From NCBI GenBank assembly GCA_947496905.1, contig CANMEW010000004.1, forward strand, positions 1-26,092: a DNA stretch of 26,092 bases, written 5' to 3'. The translations under genes were made by a program, and so were the position numbers. Within the stretch, counting starts at the first letter, position 1; every line of letters begins with the position of its first letter. Of the stretch, positions 1 to 7,305 are shown piece by piece. The DNA comes from Rickettsiales bacterium (GTDB lineage: Bacteria; Pseudomonadota; Alphaproteobacteria; Rickettsiales; UBA1997). Below the pieces are notes generated by a model. The model was not told the DNA's origin and searched no databases. It saw only the letters and a list, made by a program, of their open reading frames with translations.

Positions 1-281
1 CGGAACACTGGATTGCGGATGGAGAAAACAGCCCTAAACGGGGCTTTGTTGCGCAACCTGAAAACAATCACCCTCACCGAAAACCCTCTCCCCTCAAGGG
101 AGAGGGAGCTCTACCGAAATCTTTTAAATCGACTTCATTCAAAACGAAGAAAGGTAAAAGTGGAAACAGGACTAACTCCCTCTCCCTTGAGGGGAGAGGG
201 TTTTCGGTGAGGGTGATTGTTTTCAGGTTGCGCAACAAAGCCGGTTGGGATTGGTTTTTAGAGGTTACTTAGAGCGTGTCT
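1..281. repeat. Gene-free stretch with a 67-bp perfect inverted repeat
   Basis: Positions 42-108 and 176-242 are perfect reverse complements (67 bp each) separated by a 67-bp spacer. Each arm contains the smaller palindromic block CCTCTCCCTTGAGGGGAGAG followed by a TTTTCGGTGAGGGTG tail. Upstream of the left arm, 21-41 matches a short repeat that recurs inside the nuclease gene at 5840-5860 and, more divergently, near 6485-6553, so the left edge probably holds the end of another element copy. No convincing gene is seen. The structure lies just past the transketolase stop, so it could form a long hairpin at the 3' end of that transcript. It lacks a T-run directly after the stem, so I do not call it an intrinsic terminator. 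Confidence 0.85.
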
Positions 282-2297
282 TTAAACATTTTTACGGCGC
301 GCCGCTAGCTCAGTCACAATCTTTTCGCAGGCAGCATCAGATGTAATGCCAAAATGTTTGAAGAGGTCTTCCGCCTTACCAGAGGCGCCGAAACTGTCCA
401 TCCCAATGAAGATGCCATTTTTGCCGATGTAGCGATTCCATCCTTGCGAAATTCCCGCCTCGATCCCCACCCTCAATATTTTTTCCGAACCCAAAACGCG
501 ATTTTTGTAAGACTGATCTTGTTGGTCGAAAATTTCGAAACATGGGATTGAAACCACGCGAACAGCAAATCCGTGCGCGTGCAATTTTTCTTTGGTTTCG
601 ATTGCCACAGAAACTTCTGAACCACTGGCAATAATGACCACATCTGGCTTCAAGCCCATTGCAGTTTCAGAAATTACGTAACCACCAAAACTGCAAAATC
701 CTTTTTCTCTGCGATATTCGTGACGCAAAAATGGCAGATTCTGACGAGTTAGAACCATTGCCGAAGGCGATTTTTTTTCACTGAGCGCTTGTGCAAAACA
801 TCCCGCGGTTTCTTGCGCATCAGCTGGACGAAAAACGTTGAGATTCGGAATGCCGCGCAACATTGCCAAATGTTCAATTGGTTGATGCGTGGGTCCATCT
901 TCACCAAGCCCGATTGAATCGTGAGTGAAGATGTAAATCACTTGCTGACCCATTAATGCTGACAAACGAATGGCGGGCTTGAGGTAGTCAGAGAAAACTA
1001 AAAAAGTTCCGCCGTAGGGAATGAATCCGCCATGCAGCGCTAGGCCATTCATGATTGCACCCATGGCATGCTCACGCACCCCGTAATGGATGTAGCTTCC
1101 AGAGAAGTCGTCTTTCGAAACGGACTTGGTGTGAGAAGTTTTAGTTAAAACCGACTCGGTTAAATCGGCAGAACCGCCAATGAGCTCAGGCAGCTGGTTG
1201 GTGAGGAATTCCAAAACATTGTGTGATGATTTGCGCGTAGCCTGTTTTGGCTTTTCCAAAAAAATTTTTTGTTTAAAAAGCTCAAATTCATTTGGGAAAT
1301 TTTCTGGCAATTTTTTGTCCAGAACCCTTTCAAGCTCAGCAGATTTTTTTTCATCAAGCTCTGCAAATTTTTTCTCCCACTCCTTGAATGTTGCGTGAGA
1401 TCTTTTTCCTGCTTCTAGCCAAACCTGCTGAAGGTCTTGCGGTATTACGAATGGCTCATGTTCCCATCCCAATTGTTCTCGCGTTTTTTGAACTTCTTCA
1501 GCACCAAGCGGAGAGCCATGCGCTTTTTCTGAATTGGATTTATTTGGTGAACCAAAGCCAATTGTGGTTTTGCAGTCGATCATTACTGGCTTCGCAGATT
1601 TTTGCGCGCTGGCAAGAGCTTTTCTGATTTCATCAAAATTGTGACCGTCAATTTGAATTACCTGCCAACCGCAAGCCTCGAAACGCAGCTTCATGTTTTC
1701 GGAAGTGGTCAGAGTTGTTTTGCCATCGATCGAAATTGAGTTATTGTCCCAAAGTAAAATCAGTTTGTTGAGGTTGAGATGTCCGGCAAAAGAAATTGCC
1801 TCCTGCGAGATTCCCTCCATCAAACAGCCATCTCCCGCAATGCAGTAAGTTTTGTGATTAATGACATCATCACCAATTCTGGCAGCGAGTAATTTTTCAG
1901 CTAGCGCCATGCCCACAGCATTAGCAAGACCTTGACCCAATGGACCAGTGGTGGTTTCGATTCCAGACAAATGTCCGAACTCCGGATGACCAGCGCATTT
2001 TGAACCTAACTGCCGAAAAGATTTAATGTCGTCGATTGTGATGTCCCTGTAGCCAGTGAGATAGAGCAGCGAGTAGAGCAGCATTGAGCCATGTCCGGCA
2101 GACAAAATAAAACGATCGCGATCTAGCCAGTGAGGTTTTTTTGAATCGAATTTTAGAAATTCGGTGAAGAGAATTGTTGCGACATCTGCCATTCCCATTG
2201 GCATTCCGGGATGCCCAGAATTAGCGCGCTCAACGGCATCGATTGACAAAAAGCGTACGCAATTGGCAAGCATTGAAGCGGGATCAATTTTTTTCAT
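282..2297 (-). CDS. tkt: Transketolase
   Basis: Thiamine diphosphate enzyme that moves two-carbon ketol units between sugar phosphates in the non-oxidative pentose phosphate pathway; cytosolic. The 671-residue length is normal for the family. The N-terminal half has GHPGMPMG (residues 28-35), the TPP/Mg motif GDGCLMEG (155-162) and DNN (184-186). The central pyrimidine-binding domain has GSADLTES and the EDGPTHQPIEHLAMLRG segment, and the C-terminal transketolase domain follows. The ATG start is preceded by an A/T-rich leader without a Shine-Dalgarno core. The gene stands alone, flanked on both sides by palindromic repeats. No anomaly in the reading frame. Assignment is secure; tktA/tktB-type distinctions cannot be made. 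Confidence 0.97.
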   Translation of the reverse strand: MKKIDPASMLANCVRFLSIDAVERANSGHPGMPMGMADVATILFTEFLKFDSKKPHWLDRDRFILSAGHGSMLLYSLLYLTGYRDITIDDIKSFRQLGSKCAGHPEFGHLSGIETTTGPLGQGLANAVGMALAEKLLAARIGDDVINHKTYCIAGDGCLMEGISQEAISFAGHLNLNKLILLWDNNSISIDGKTTLTTSENMKLRFEACGWQVIQIDGHNFDEIRKALASAQKSAKPVMIDCKTTIGFGSPNKSNSEKAHGSPLGAEEVQKTREQLGWEHEPFVIPQDLQQVWLEAGKRSHATFKEWEKKFAELDEKKSAELERVLDKKLPENFPNEFELFKQKIFLEKPKQATRKSSHNVLEFLTNQLPELIGGSADLTESVLTKTSHTKSVSKDDFSGSYIHYGVREHAMGAIMNGLALHGGFIPYGGTFLVFSDYLKPAIRLSALMGQQVIYIFTHDSIGLGEDGPTHQPIEHLAMLRGIPNLNVFRPADAQETAGCFAQALSEKKSPSAMVLTRQNLPFLRHEYRREKGFCSFGGYVISETAMGLKPDVVIIASGSEVSVAIETKEKLHAHGFAVRVVSIPCFEIFDQQDQSYKNRVLGSEKILRVGIEAGISQGWNRYIGKNGIFIGMDSFGASGKAEDLFKHFGITSDAACEKIVTELAARRKNV

Positions 2298-2311
2298 TTT
2301 ACGGGATTTGT

Positions 2312-2527
2312 AGGAACCTCTGAAAAACCTAGATTTTTCGAGGAATTTTTAGGAAGAAAATTTGCGAGCAGGAAAGCGTACCTTTTATGTACGTGCTCGC
2401 GAGCAAATTTATCTGACGACACAATTTGCGCAGCTGCTTCAGCAGCAAGTAATTTGCAACTCGTTCGATTAAAAATAAAAAAACCTACGAGTAAAATTAC
2501 CGGAAAAGATGGTTTTTCAGAGGTTCT
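2312..2527. repeat. MITE-like palindromic element, family A, long copy
   Basis: The ends are near-perfect inverted repeats: AGGAACCTCTGAAAAACC at 2312-2329 and GGTTTTTCAGAGGTTCT at 2511-2527. The interior has a small hairpin around GCGTACC...GTACGTGCTCGCG (about 2376-2401). Reverse-complemented, the 143-bp element at 12839-12981 aligns with this copy over most of its length. This copy carries about 75 bp extra between the central hairpin and the right end, including a GCAGCTGCTTCAGCAGC palindrome. No transposase is encoded, so any mobilisation would need help from elsewhere. Confidence 0.85.
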
Positions 2528-2569
2528 TTAAGTGAGGTGGGTGGTGCGGGAGAGGTTCTGGCTGCGTAG

Positions 2570-2643
2570 TTCATGGTTCGACAAGCTCACCACGAACGGG
2601 AGAAAATTTACCTCCGTTCGTGGTGAGCTTGTCGAACCATGAA
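2570..2643. repeat. 30-bp perfect inverted repeat (REP-like hairpin)
   Basis: Arms 2570-2599 and 2614-2643 are exact reverse complements with a 14-nt loop. The core, GGTTCGACAAGCTCACCACG, resembles short palindromes scattered through many proteobacterial genomes (from memory). It lies between transketolase and ftsK, both read leftward, so an RNA copy would sit downstream of ftsK. No T-run follows the stem, so terminator function is unproven. Confidence 0.85.
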
Positions 2644-2668
2644 TGGAGATAAATTTTTTACTTGAGCG

Positions 2669-2832
2669 TAGACACTGTTAGCTAATTATTTTTTTCGGGA
2701 TTTTTCGTTAATTTTTAGCGATTTTTTTACAAAATTTTGCCGATGTATTCTACATACCTCAAAAAATTTTGTGAAAAAATGAGCCAAAATTGGCGGAAAA
2801 GAGCGGAGAAAATAATTAGCTAACAGTGTCTA
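2669..2832. repeat. 164-bp palindromic element, family B
   Basis: Terminal inverted repeats of 24 bp (2669-2692 and 2809-2832) match exactly and begin TAGACACTGTTAGC. The interior is A/T-rich with further imperfect pairing (ACAAAATTTT near 2730 against AAAATTTTGT near 2763) around a central GATGTATTCTACATAC hairpin, so almost the whole element can fold on itself. The right end is 28 bp from the ftsK stop codon. Sequence and ends differ from family A. No coding capacity is seen. Confidence 0.85.
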
Positions 2833-2860
2833 TTTACGCGGCATGGAGCACGCGCCCCGC

Positions 2861-5092
2861 TCACTCCTCAACCACTTCGCGCTTTCCGGAAATGTTTGGC
2901 GCGGTGACGATTCCCTCCTCTTCCATTTTTTCAATCAACGTAGCGGCGCGGTTGTAGCCAATGCGCAATTGGCGTTGGACGTAACTAATTGACGGTTTTT
3001 TGTCACGACGAACAATTGCCACTGCTTTGGCGTAGAGATCACCCTCGCCTCCTCCCCCAACAACATCATCCTCGCCGTAACCACCAGCACTTGGAATTGC
3101 TGCCTCAAAAGCAATTTTTTCTCCCTCGCCAAATTCGCTCAAATCTTGGTCTTTGATGAAATTGACAATATTTTCAATTTCAGTGTCGGAACAAAATGGC
3201 CCGTGAACACGCACCATTTTACTGCCTCCAGACATGTAAATCATGTCGCCCTGCCCTAGTAATTGCTCAGCACCCTGCACGCCTAAAATTGTCCGACTGT
3301 CAATTCGTGACGTAACTTGAAAAGAAATTCGCGTTGGAAAATTTGCTTTGATTACACCCGTAATTACGTCAACCGAAGGACGCTGCGTTGCCATGATGAT
3401 GTGGATGCCGGCGGCGCGAGCCATTTGCGCCAAACGCTGTACCGAGTTTTCAATTTCCTTCCCAGCCACCAACATTAGGTCGGCCATCTCGTCGACAATT
3501 ACCACAATGAGCGGAAGTTTTTTTGGCTCGAACTCAATTTCCTCAATGATTGGCTGACCATTTGAAGGGTCGTAACCGACCTGCACTTTACGTGACAATT
3601 TCTCACCCGCCAAAATCGCCTTCTCGGCTTTTTCATTGTAGCCAGCAATGTTGCGCACTGCGAAGCTAGACATCAGGCGGTAGCGCTCTTCCATTTCTGC
3701 AACCACCCATTTTAGCGCAATCACCGCCTTACCAGATTCAGTCACCACTGGCGCCAGCAAATGCGGAATGCCGTCGTAAATTGAGAGCTCCAACATTTTT
3801 GGATCAATCATGATGAATTTACACTCGTCTGGTCGCAGCTTGAAGAGCATCGACAGAATCATCACATTCAGACCAACGGATTTTCCTGAACCAGTAGTTC
3901 CGGCAATCAACAAATGCGGCATTTTTGAGAGGTCGGTAATCATCGTCTCGCCGCCAATGTCTTTGCCCAGAATCACTGGCAAAGCATTTTGCGAAAATTT
4001 GTATTCTTTACTCTCAATCATCTCGCGCAGGAAAATCATTTCGCGCTTTGGATTTGGCAGCTCAATTCCAATTGAAGTCCTCCCAGCAACAACCGCAATC
4101 CGCGCCGAGACAGCGCTCATCGAACGCGCAATGTCGTCAGCAAGCCCAATCACTCTTGAAGCTTTGGTTCCTGCTGCCGGCTCGAATTCATGCAAAGTAA
4201 CTACGGGACCAACCTTGGCGCCGAGCGACGTCCCGTAAACTCCAAAATCTTCCAAAACTTTCGTCAGCATTTTAGACTGATTCTCCACCAATTCCTTGCT
4301 GACTTTTTTGTCTTTATTTTCAGCGGAGCGGTCGGTGAGTAAATCTGCCGTTGGTAATTGGTAAGACGATTTTGACCTCGCCAATTTTTTGGTTTTACTC
4401 GCTTTCAATTTTTGCTTGAGATCTTCGCGCGTTTCTTCCACCTCTTCTAAAACTTGATTTCGCTTCGCTGGCAATGCTTCGCGGAGTTGCAGCCTTTGTT
4501 CACTTTTAAAAAACTTCATTACGCGCTCAAAAATAAAACGCGTGGTGACCGTGCTGTAGCGGAAAAAATAAATCCAATCAGTGAGAGAAATTTCAATGAT
4601 TACAGAAATTAATGTGACCGAAAATAGCAGAGCCAACAAAGCTGTGAGCGACTTAGGGATGTAGGAAATTTTTGCCAAAATGAATGAGCCATTCACTCCG
4701 CCAAGAGAATTAAATTCCCACCAACTCGGTTGTGGCAATGCGGCGAAGAATGCCGAGAGGCAGAGGATGCAAAGTGGGATCAGAATAATTTTTTGCAGAA
4801 GATTTCTGATTCCAGCACGACTGCTGATTTTGCTACCAATGCTGAAAATGATTAGGCAGAGAAAAAAAGCGGAGAGACCGATGAGTTGAAATGCGAGGTC
4901 TGCAACGTGAGAGCCGAATGCTCCCATCCAATTGCTAATGCGGTCTTCCGTTGAAACCGTGTTGAATGAGGGGTCGCTTGCGTTAAAACTGAAAAGCGCC
5001 AAAAGCAGCGCCAAAGAAAATCCAACCAAAACCAAACCAAATAAACGGCTTAGGAGACGAAAAAGAATGCGGTAAATTCTGTCGTTAAGCAT
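2861..5092 (-). CDS. ftsK: DNA translocase FtsK
   Basis: Septum-anchored hexameric ATPase that pumps chromosomal DNA and promotes dimer resolution at dif during division. The N-terminal ~170 residues contain several hydrophobic segments (about 17-37, 65-86, 101-120, 148-168). A short charged linker (about 200-270) follows, much shorter than in E. coli. The motor has Walker A GTTGSGKS (398-405) and Walker B IVVIVDEMADLM (DE at 534-535). The C-terminal winged-helix gamma domain (about 675-743) contains the typical KPSISYVQRQLRIGYNRAA stretch that reads KOPS sites. Length 743, complete. The ATG is preceded by A/T-rich sequence without a Shine-Dalgarno core. The next gene is divergent, with a 213-bp gap in which I see no other gene. 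Confidence 0.97.
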   Translation of the reverse strand: MLNDRIYRILFRLLSRLFGLVLVGFSLALLLALFSFNASDPSFNTVSTEDRISNWMGAFGSHVADLAFQLIGLSAFFLCLIIFSIGSKISSRAGIRNLLQKIILIPLCILCLSAFFAALPQPSWWEFNSLGGVNGSFILAKISYIPKSLTALLALLFSVTLISVIIEISLTDWIYFFRYSTVTTRFIFERVMKFFKSEQRLQLREALPAKRNQVLEEVEETREDLKQKLKASKTKKLARSKSSYQLPTADLLTDRSAENKDKKVSKELVENQSKMLTKVLEDFGVYGTSLGAKVGPVVTLHEFEPAAGTKASRVIGLADDIARSMSAVSARIAVVAGRTSIGIELPNPKREMIFLREMIESKEYKFSQNALPVILGKDIGGETMITDLSKMPHLLIAGTTGSGKSVGLNVMILSMLFKLRPDECKFIMIDPKMLELSIYDGIPHLLAPVVTESGKAVIALKWVVAEMEERYRLMSSFAVRNIAGYNEKAEKAILAGEKLSRKVQVGYDPSNGQPIIEEIEFEPKKLPLIVVIVDEMADLMLVAGKEIENSVQRLAQMARAAGIHIIMATQRPSVDVITGVIKANFPTRISFQVTSRIDSRTILGVQGAEQLLGQGDMIYMSGGSKMVRVHGPFCSDTEIENIVNFIKDQDLSEFGEGEKIAFEAAIPSAGGYGEDDVVGGGGEGDLYAKAVAIVRRDKKPSISYVQRQLRIGYNRAATLIEKMEEEGIVTAPNISGKREVVEE

Positions 5093-5305
5093 TTCAAAAA
5101 ATTTTAGATTAAAAAAGTTGAATCCGCGCCCATGGCTGCTCCAAGACCACTCGCCTAGAGTCGCATGCGCTCAAGGCAGTTGTTGAAAAATTTACTAATC
5201 TCATTTTTTTACAACCAACCCCATTCAAACCCTTGAATTTAATGGATCGAGCAAAAAGTCTAATTTTCTCCGCGCCGGCGAAAATTCAAAAAACACCCCA
5301 AAAAA

Positions 5306-6481
5306 ATGCAGTCAAAAAACGTAAAAATAATTCCAAGTAATTACGAAAAATTTCTTGCCAAAATCCGTGCAGAAATTTCTCAAGCGCAAGGTAAAATTGT
5401 GAATTTGGTGGTCAGGCAAAAAGTTGAAATGGCTTGGGGGATTGGAAAATTAGTCGAAGAGCATTTGCGAGAAAATACCCAAGAAAATTCCCAAGAAAAT
5501 TCCCAAGAAAATTCCCAAGAAAATTCCCAGGGAGACCAAGATTCAAGCTACGGCAAGCATTTGTTTCAGCGACTTGCCGGCGACGTCGGGATTTCGGAAA
5601 AAGTGCTCTACAAAATGCACAATTTCTACCAAACCTACCCCAAGCTTCCCAAGGATGACGAGAGCCTGAACTGGAGCCATTATCGCATTCTCGTCGGAGT
5701 AAAAAAACTGAAAGAGCGAAAATATTTGGAAGATTTGGCGAAGAAAAATGACTGGACCACGGATGATTTGGCGGAAGCGGCGAGGGGTTTAAAAAAAGAA
5801 TCACCCGACTTGAGTCGCGCTGTAACCCCCTTTGAAAAAGGAGAAAATAGCCCTAAACGGCTGTTTTCGGCGGAGACCAGCACTGAGTTTAAATTTGCGG
5901 ATGAGTCGGGTGATTCGCGCAAAGTTAAGAATCTGAAACCTGCTCGCGGACAGCTTTTTTCCTACTCAATTGTGCAACTAGCAGGATCGGAAAAATTATT
6001 TTTTGATTGCGGCTTCAAAATTTTTAAAGAGGTGAAACAGCGCCCGCTAAAGAGCCTGATTGGCTCTGCGGTGGTAGTGACTAAGAGTGAGGAAAAATAT
6101 TTAATCAAAAAAGCGGCGCTTACTCCGCACAGGCTTTTCGCTTACAAAGCCTACCTTGAGCGCGTTGTCGACGGCGACACCATTCACGTGGTTTTGGATT
6201 TAGGCTTCGAAATTTTTCACAGAGAAATCATCCGCCTGCGCGGAATTAACGCGCCAGAAGCGGGCACAAAAGCTGGCACAAAAAGCACAAAAATGCTGAC
6301 AAAAATTCTGAAGGACGCGCCGTTTTTAGTCGTGAAAACCACGGGGAAAGACATTTACGGAAGGTACGTTGCGGATGTTTTTCTGACGAATGAGGAAGTG
6401 GTGGAAGCGCAACAAGTCGCGGATTCTGGAATCTACTTGAATCAGCTGCTGCTGGACAAGGGCTCTGCAACTCTCTTTTAA
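5306..6481 (+). CDS. DUF1016-like N-terminal / thermonuclease (SNase) fusion protein
   Basis: A 391-residue protein of unusual build. Residues ~13-160 resemble the YhcG/DUF1016 N-terminal region (AWGIGKLVEEHLREN, YGKHLFQRLAGDVGISEKVLYKMHNFYQ, LNWSHYRIL). Residues ~280-391 are a staphylococcal-nuclease-like domain: VVDGDTIHVVLDLG, IRLRGINAPEAGT, DIYGRYVADVF and a C-terminal GSATLF. The Asp, Arg and Glu positions typical of SNase catalysis appear present. Two low-constraint insertions stand out: a five-unit 12-bp tandem repeat giving QENS repeats (5471-5530), and a 119-bp palindromic element kept in frame (5798-5916). It probably cuts nucleic acid; no signal peptide is seen, so it should be cytosolic. 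Upstream is a 213-bp gap before divergent ftsK. A defence or DNA-processing role is inference only. Confidence 0.75.
   Translation: MQSKNVKIIPSNYEKFLAKIRAEISQAQGKIVNLVVRQKVEMAWGIGKLVEEHLRENTQENSQENSQENSQENSQGDQDSSYGKHLFQRLAGDVGISEKVLYKMHNFYQTYPKLPKDDESLNWSHYRILVGVKKLKERKYLEDLAKKNDWTTDDLAEAARGLKKESPDLSRAVTPFEKGENSPKRLFSAETSTEFKFADESGDSRKVKNLKPARGQLFSYSIVQLAGSEKLFFDCGFKIFKEVKQRPLKSLIGSAVVVTKSEEKYLIKKAALTPHRLFAYKAYLERVVDGDTIHVVLDLGFEIFHREIIRLRGINAPEAGTKAGTKSTKMLTKILKDAPFLVVKTTGKDIYGRYVADVFLTNEEVVEAQQVADSGIYLNQLLLDKGSATLF
5471..5530 (+). repeat. 12-bp tandem repeat, five units, inside the nuclease gene
   Basis: Five consecutive units of GAAAATTCCCAA (the first has GAAAATACCC, the last ends CAG) encode repeating Glu-Asn-Ser/Thr-Gln. 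The unit is a multiple of three, so copy-number changes keep the frame. It sits in the linker between LVEEHLR and the YGKHLFQRL segment of the DUF1016-like domain. It could be a length-variable site generated by polymerase slippage. Confidence 0.9.
5798..5916 (+). repeat. In-frame palindromic element inside the nuclease gene
   Basis: Terminal 13-bp arms GAATCACCCGACT (5798-5810) and AGTCGGGTGATTC (5904-5916) are exact reverse complements. An inner stem-loop pairs GAAAATAGCC (5843-5852) with GGCTGTTTTC (5859-5868), allowing one G-T pair. The reading frame stays open across the 119 bp and adds about 40 residues (roughly 165-204 of the protein) between the DUF1016-like and SNase parts. The segment 5840-5860 nearly repeats 21-41 of this window, which shows that this is a dispersed repeat and not native coding sequence. 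The arrangement resembles Rickettsia palindromic elements. Confidence 0.8.
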
Positions 6482-6568
6482 AGAGGGAGAAAACAGCTGT
6501 TAGGTCTTTCCTCGAGTCGTGAACGTGGACATTGGCCGAAAACAGCCGTTAGGTTTTTCAGAGACTCC
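6482..6568. repeat. Repeat fragments between two convergent genes
   Basis: The gap between the nuclease and comF stop codons holds two related segments, GGGAGAAAACAGCTGTTAGG (6485-6504) and GGCCGAAAACAGCCGTTAGG (6534-6553). Both resemble the repeat inside the nuclease gene (5840-5870). They are followed by a single family-A end, AGGTTTTTCAGAGACTCC (6551-6568). The pieces look like element remnants; AACAGCTGTT and the complementary ends could also form a bidirectional 3' hairpin. Confidence 0.6.
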
Positions 6569-7300
6569 CTAACCAAAAATTGTTTTCGCGATTGTCAGCA
6601 CCACCACTTCTTTTGCACCGCACCTTTTGAGCTCCTTGGCGCAATTTTCCAACGTCGCGCCAGTCGTTGCCACGTCGTCAACGAGAAGAATTTTTTTACC
6701 GCTCACCAAATCGCGGTATTTCGGTTTCACCAAAAATGCACGCTTCAGATTTTTCTCGCGCTCCTTTTTTCTGAGCTCAACTTGCGGCCTAGTATTTTTC
6801 ATTCGCAAAAGCATCTCGGGGTAAAAAATTTTCTCCGGAAAAAACTTGAGCAAGTTCCTGCACAAGAAAACCGCCTGATTAAATTTTCGCTCTCTTAATT
6901 TTTTTGGATGCAGCGGAACCGCGACAATAAAGTCACAATCGACAATTTCACTTCTAGCTTTGTCAGCCAAAATTTTAGAAAATTTTTTCGCCAAAAAAGT
7001 TTGGTCGCGGTATTTAAAGCTGCCGATGATTTTTTTAATGACGTGATTGTAGCGAAAAATCGTGAGTAATTTGTCGTAAGATGGTTTTTTGATTAAGCAT
7101 TTTGAGCAGAGCGGGCTTGCATGCGCGATCTCAATCTCAAATGGGTAAGAGCAGATTTTGCATTTTGGGTCGGTAACGAATTGTAGCTTTAGCCAACACT
7201 CACTACAGAACAAGCCATCTCTGCTGATTATTTTTTCACAAGCGAGACAGTGGCTCGGGAAAAAAGCTTCCACCAATTTGCTCACAAAATTTTTTAACAT
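6569..7300 (-). CDS. comF: ComF family phosphoribosyltransferase-like protein
   Basis: Member of the ComF/GntX family, a double zinc ribbon fused to a type I phosphoribosyltransferase fold, linked to DNA uptake in naturally competent bacteria. The 243 residues carry four CxxC pairs (C18/C21, C32/C35, C47/C50, C65/C68), which would make two zinc sites. A conserved VAVPLHPKKLRERKFNQA stretch follows, then the PRPP-binding loop ILLVDDVATTGAT (near 204-216). Length and domain order are normal. Its start codon lies five bases from the divergent methyltransferase start, so its promoter must overlap the neighbour's coding region or the tiny gap. No other competence genes are in the window, so involvement in DNA uptake is inferred from the family only. 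Confidence 0.9.
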   Translation of the reverse strand: MLKNFVSKLVEAFFPSHCLACEKIISRDGLFCSECWLKLQFVTDPKCKICSYPFEIEIAHASPLCSKCLIKKPSYDKLLTIFRYNHVIKKIIGSFKYRDQTFLAKKFSKILADKARSEIVDCDFIVAVPLHPKKLRERKFNQAVFLCRNLLKFFPEKIFYPEMLLRMKNTRPQVELRKKEREKNLKRAFLVKPKYRDLVSGKKILLVDDVATTGATLENCAKELKRCGAKEVVVLTIAKTIFG

Positions 7301-7305
7301 CGCGA

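Larger units (their letters stand above)
2298..2860. other. 563-bp gene-free region filled with palindromic elements
   Basis: This gap between transketolase and ftsK contains three separate inverted-repeat structures, listed individually: 2312-2527, 2570-2643 and 2669-2832. Little sequence is left between them. No supported coding region, tRNA or clear promoter is seen. It looks like a landing zone for small non-autonomous elements between two genes read leftward. Confidence 0.8.

Noticed and set aside
3810..4238. 142-codon open frame opposite ftsK
   Set aside because: It is antisense to the conserved FtsK motor domain, has no recognisable domain, and its composition follows from the ftsK codons.
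5093..5305. tRNA or small RNA between ftsK and the nuclease gene
   Set aside because: The stretch has short complementary pieces but no cloverleaf with conserved TTC loop or CCA, and no clear promoter plus terminator pair.
5471..5530. CRISPR-like array
   Set aside because: The 12-bp units are contiguous without spacers and lie in frame in a gene; no cas genes are present.
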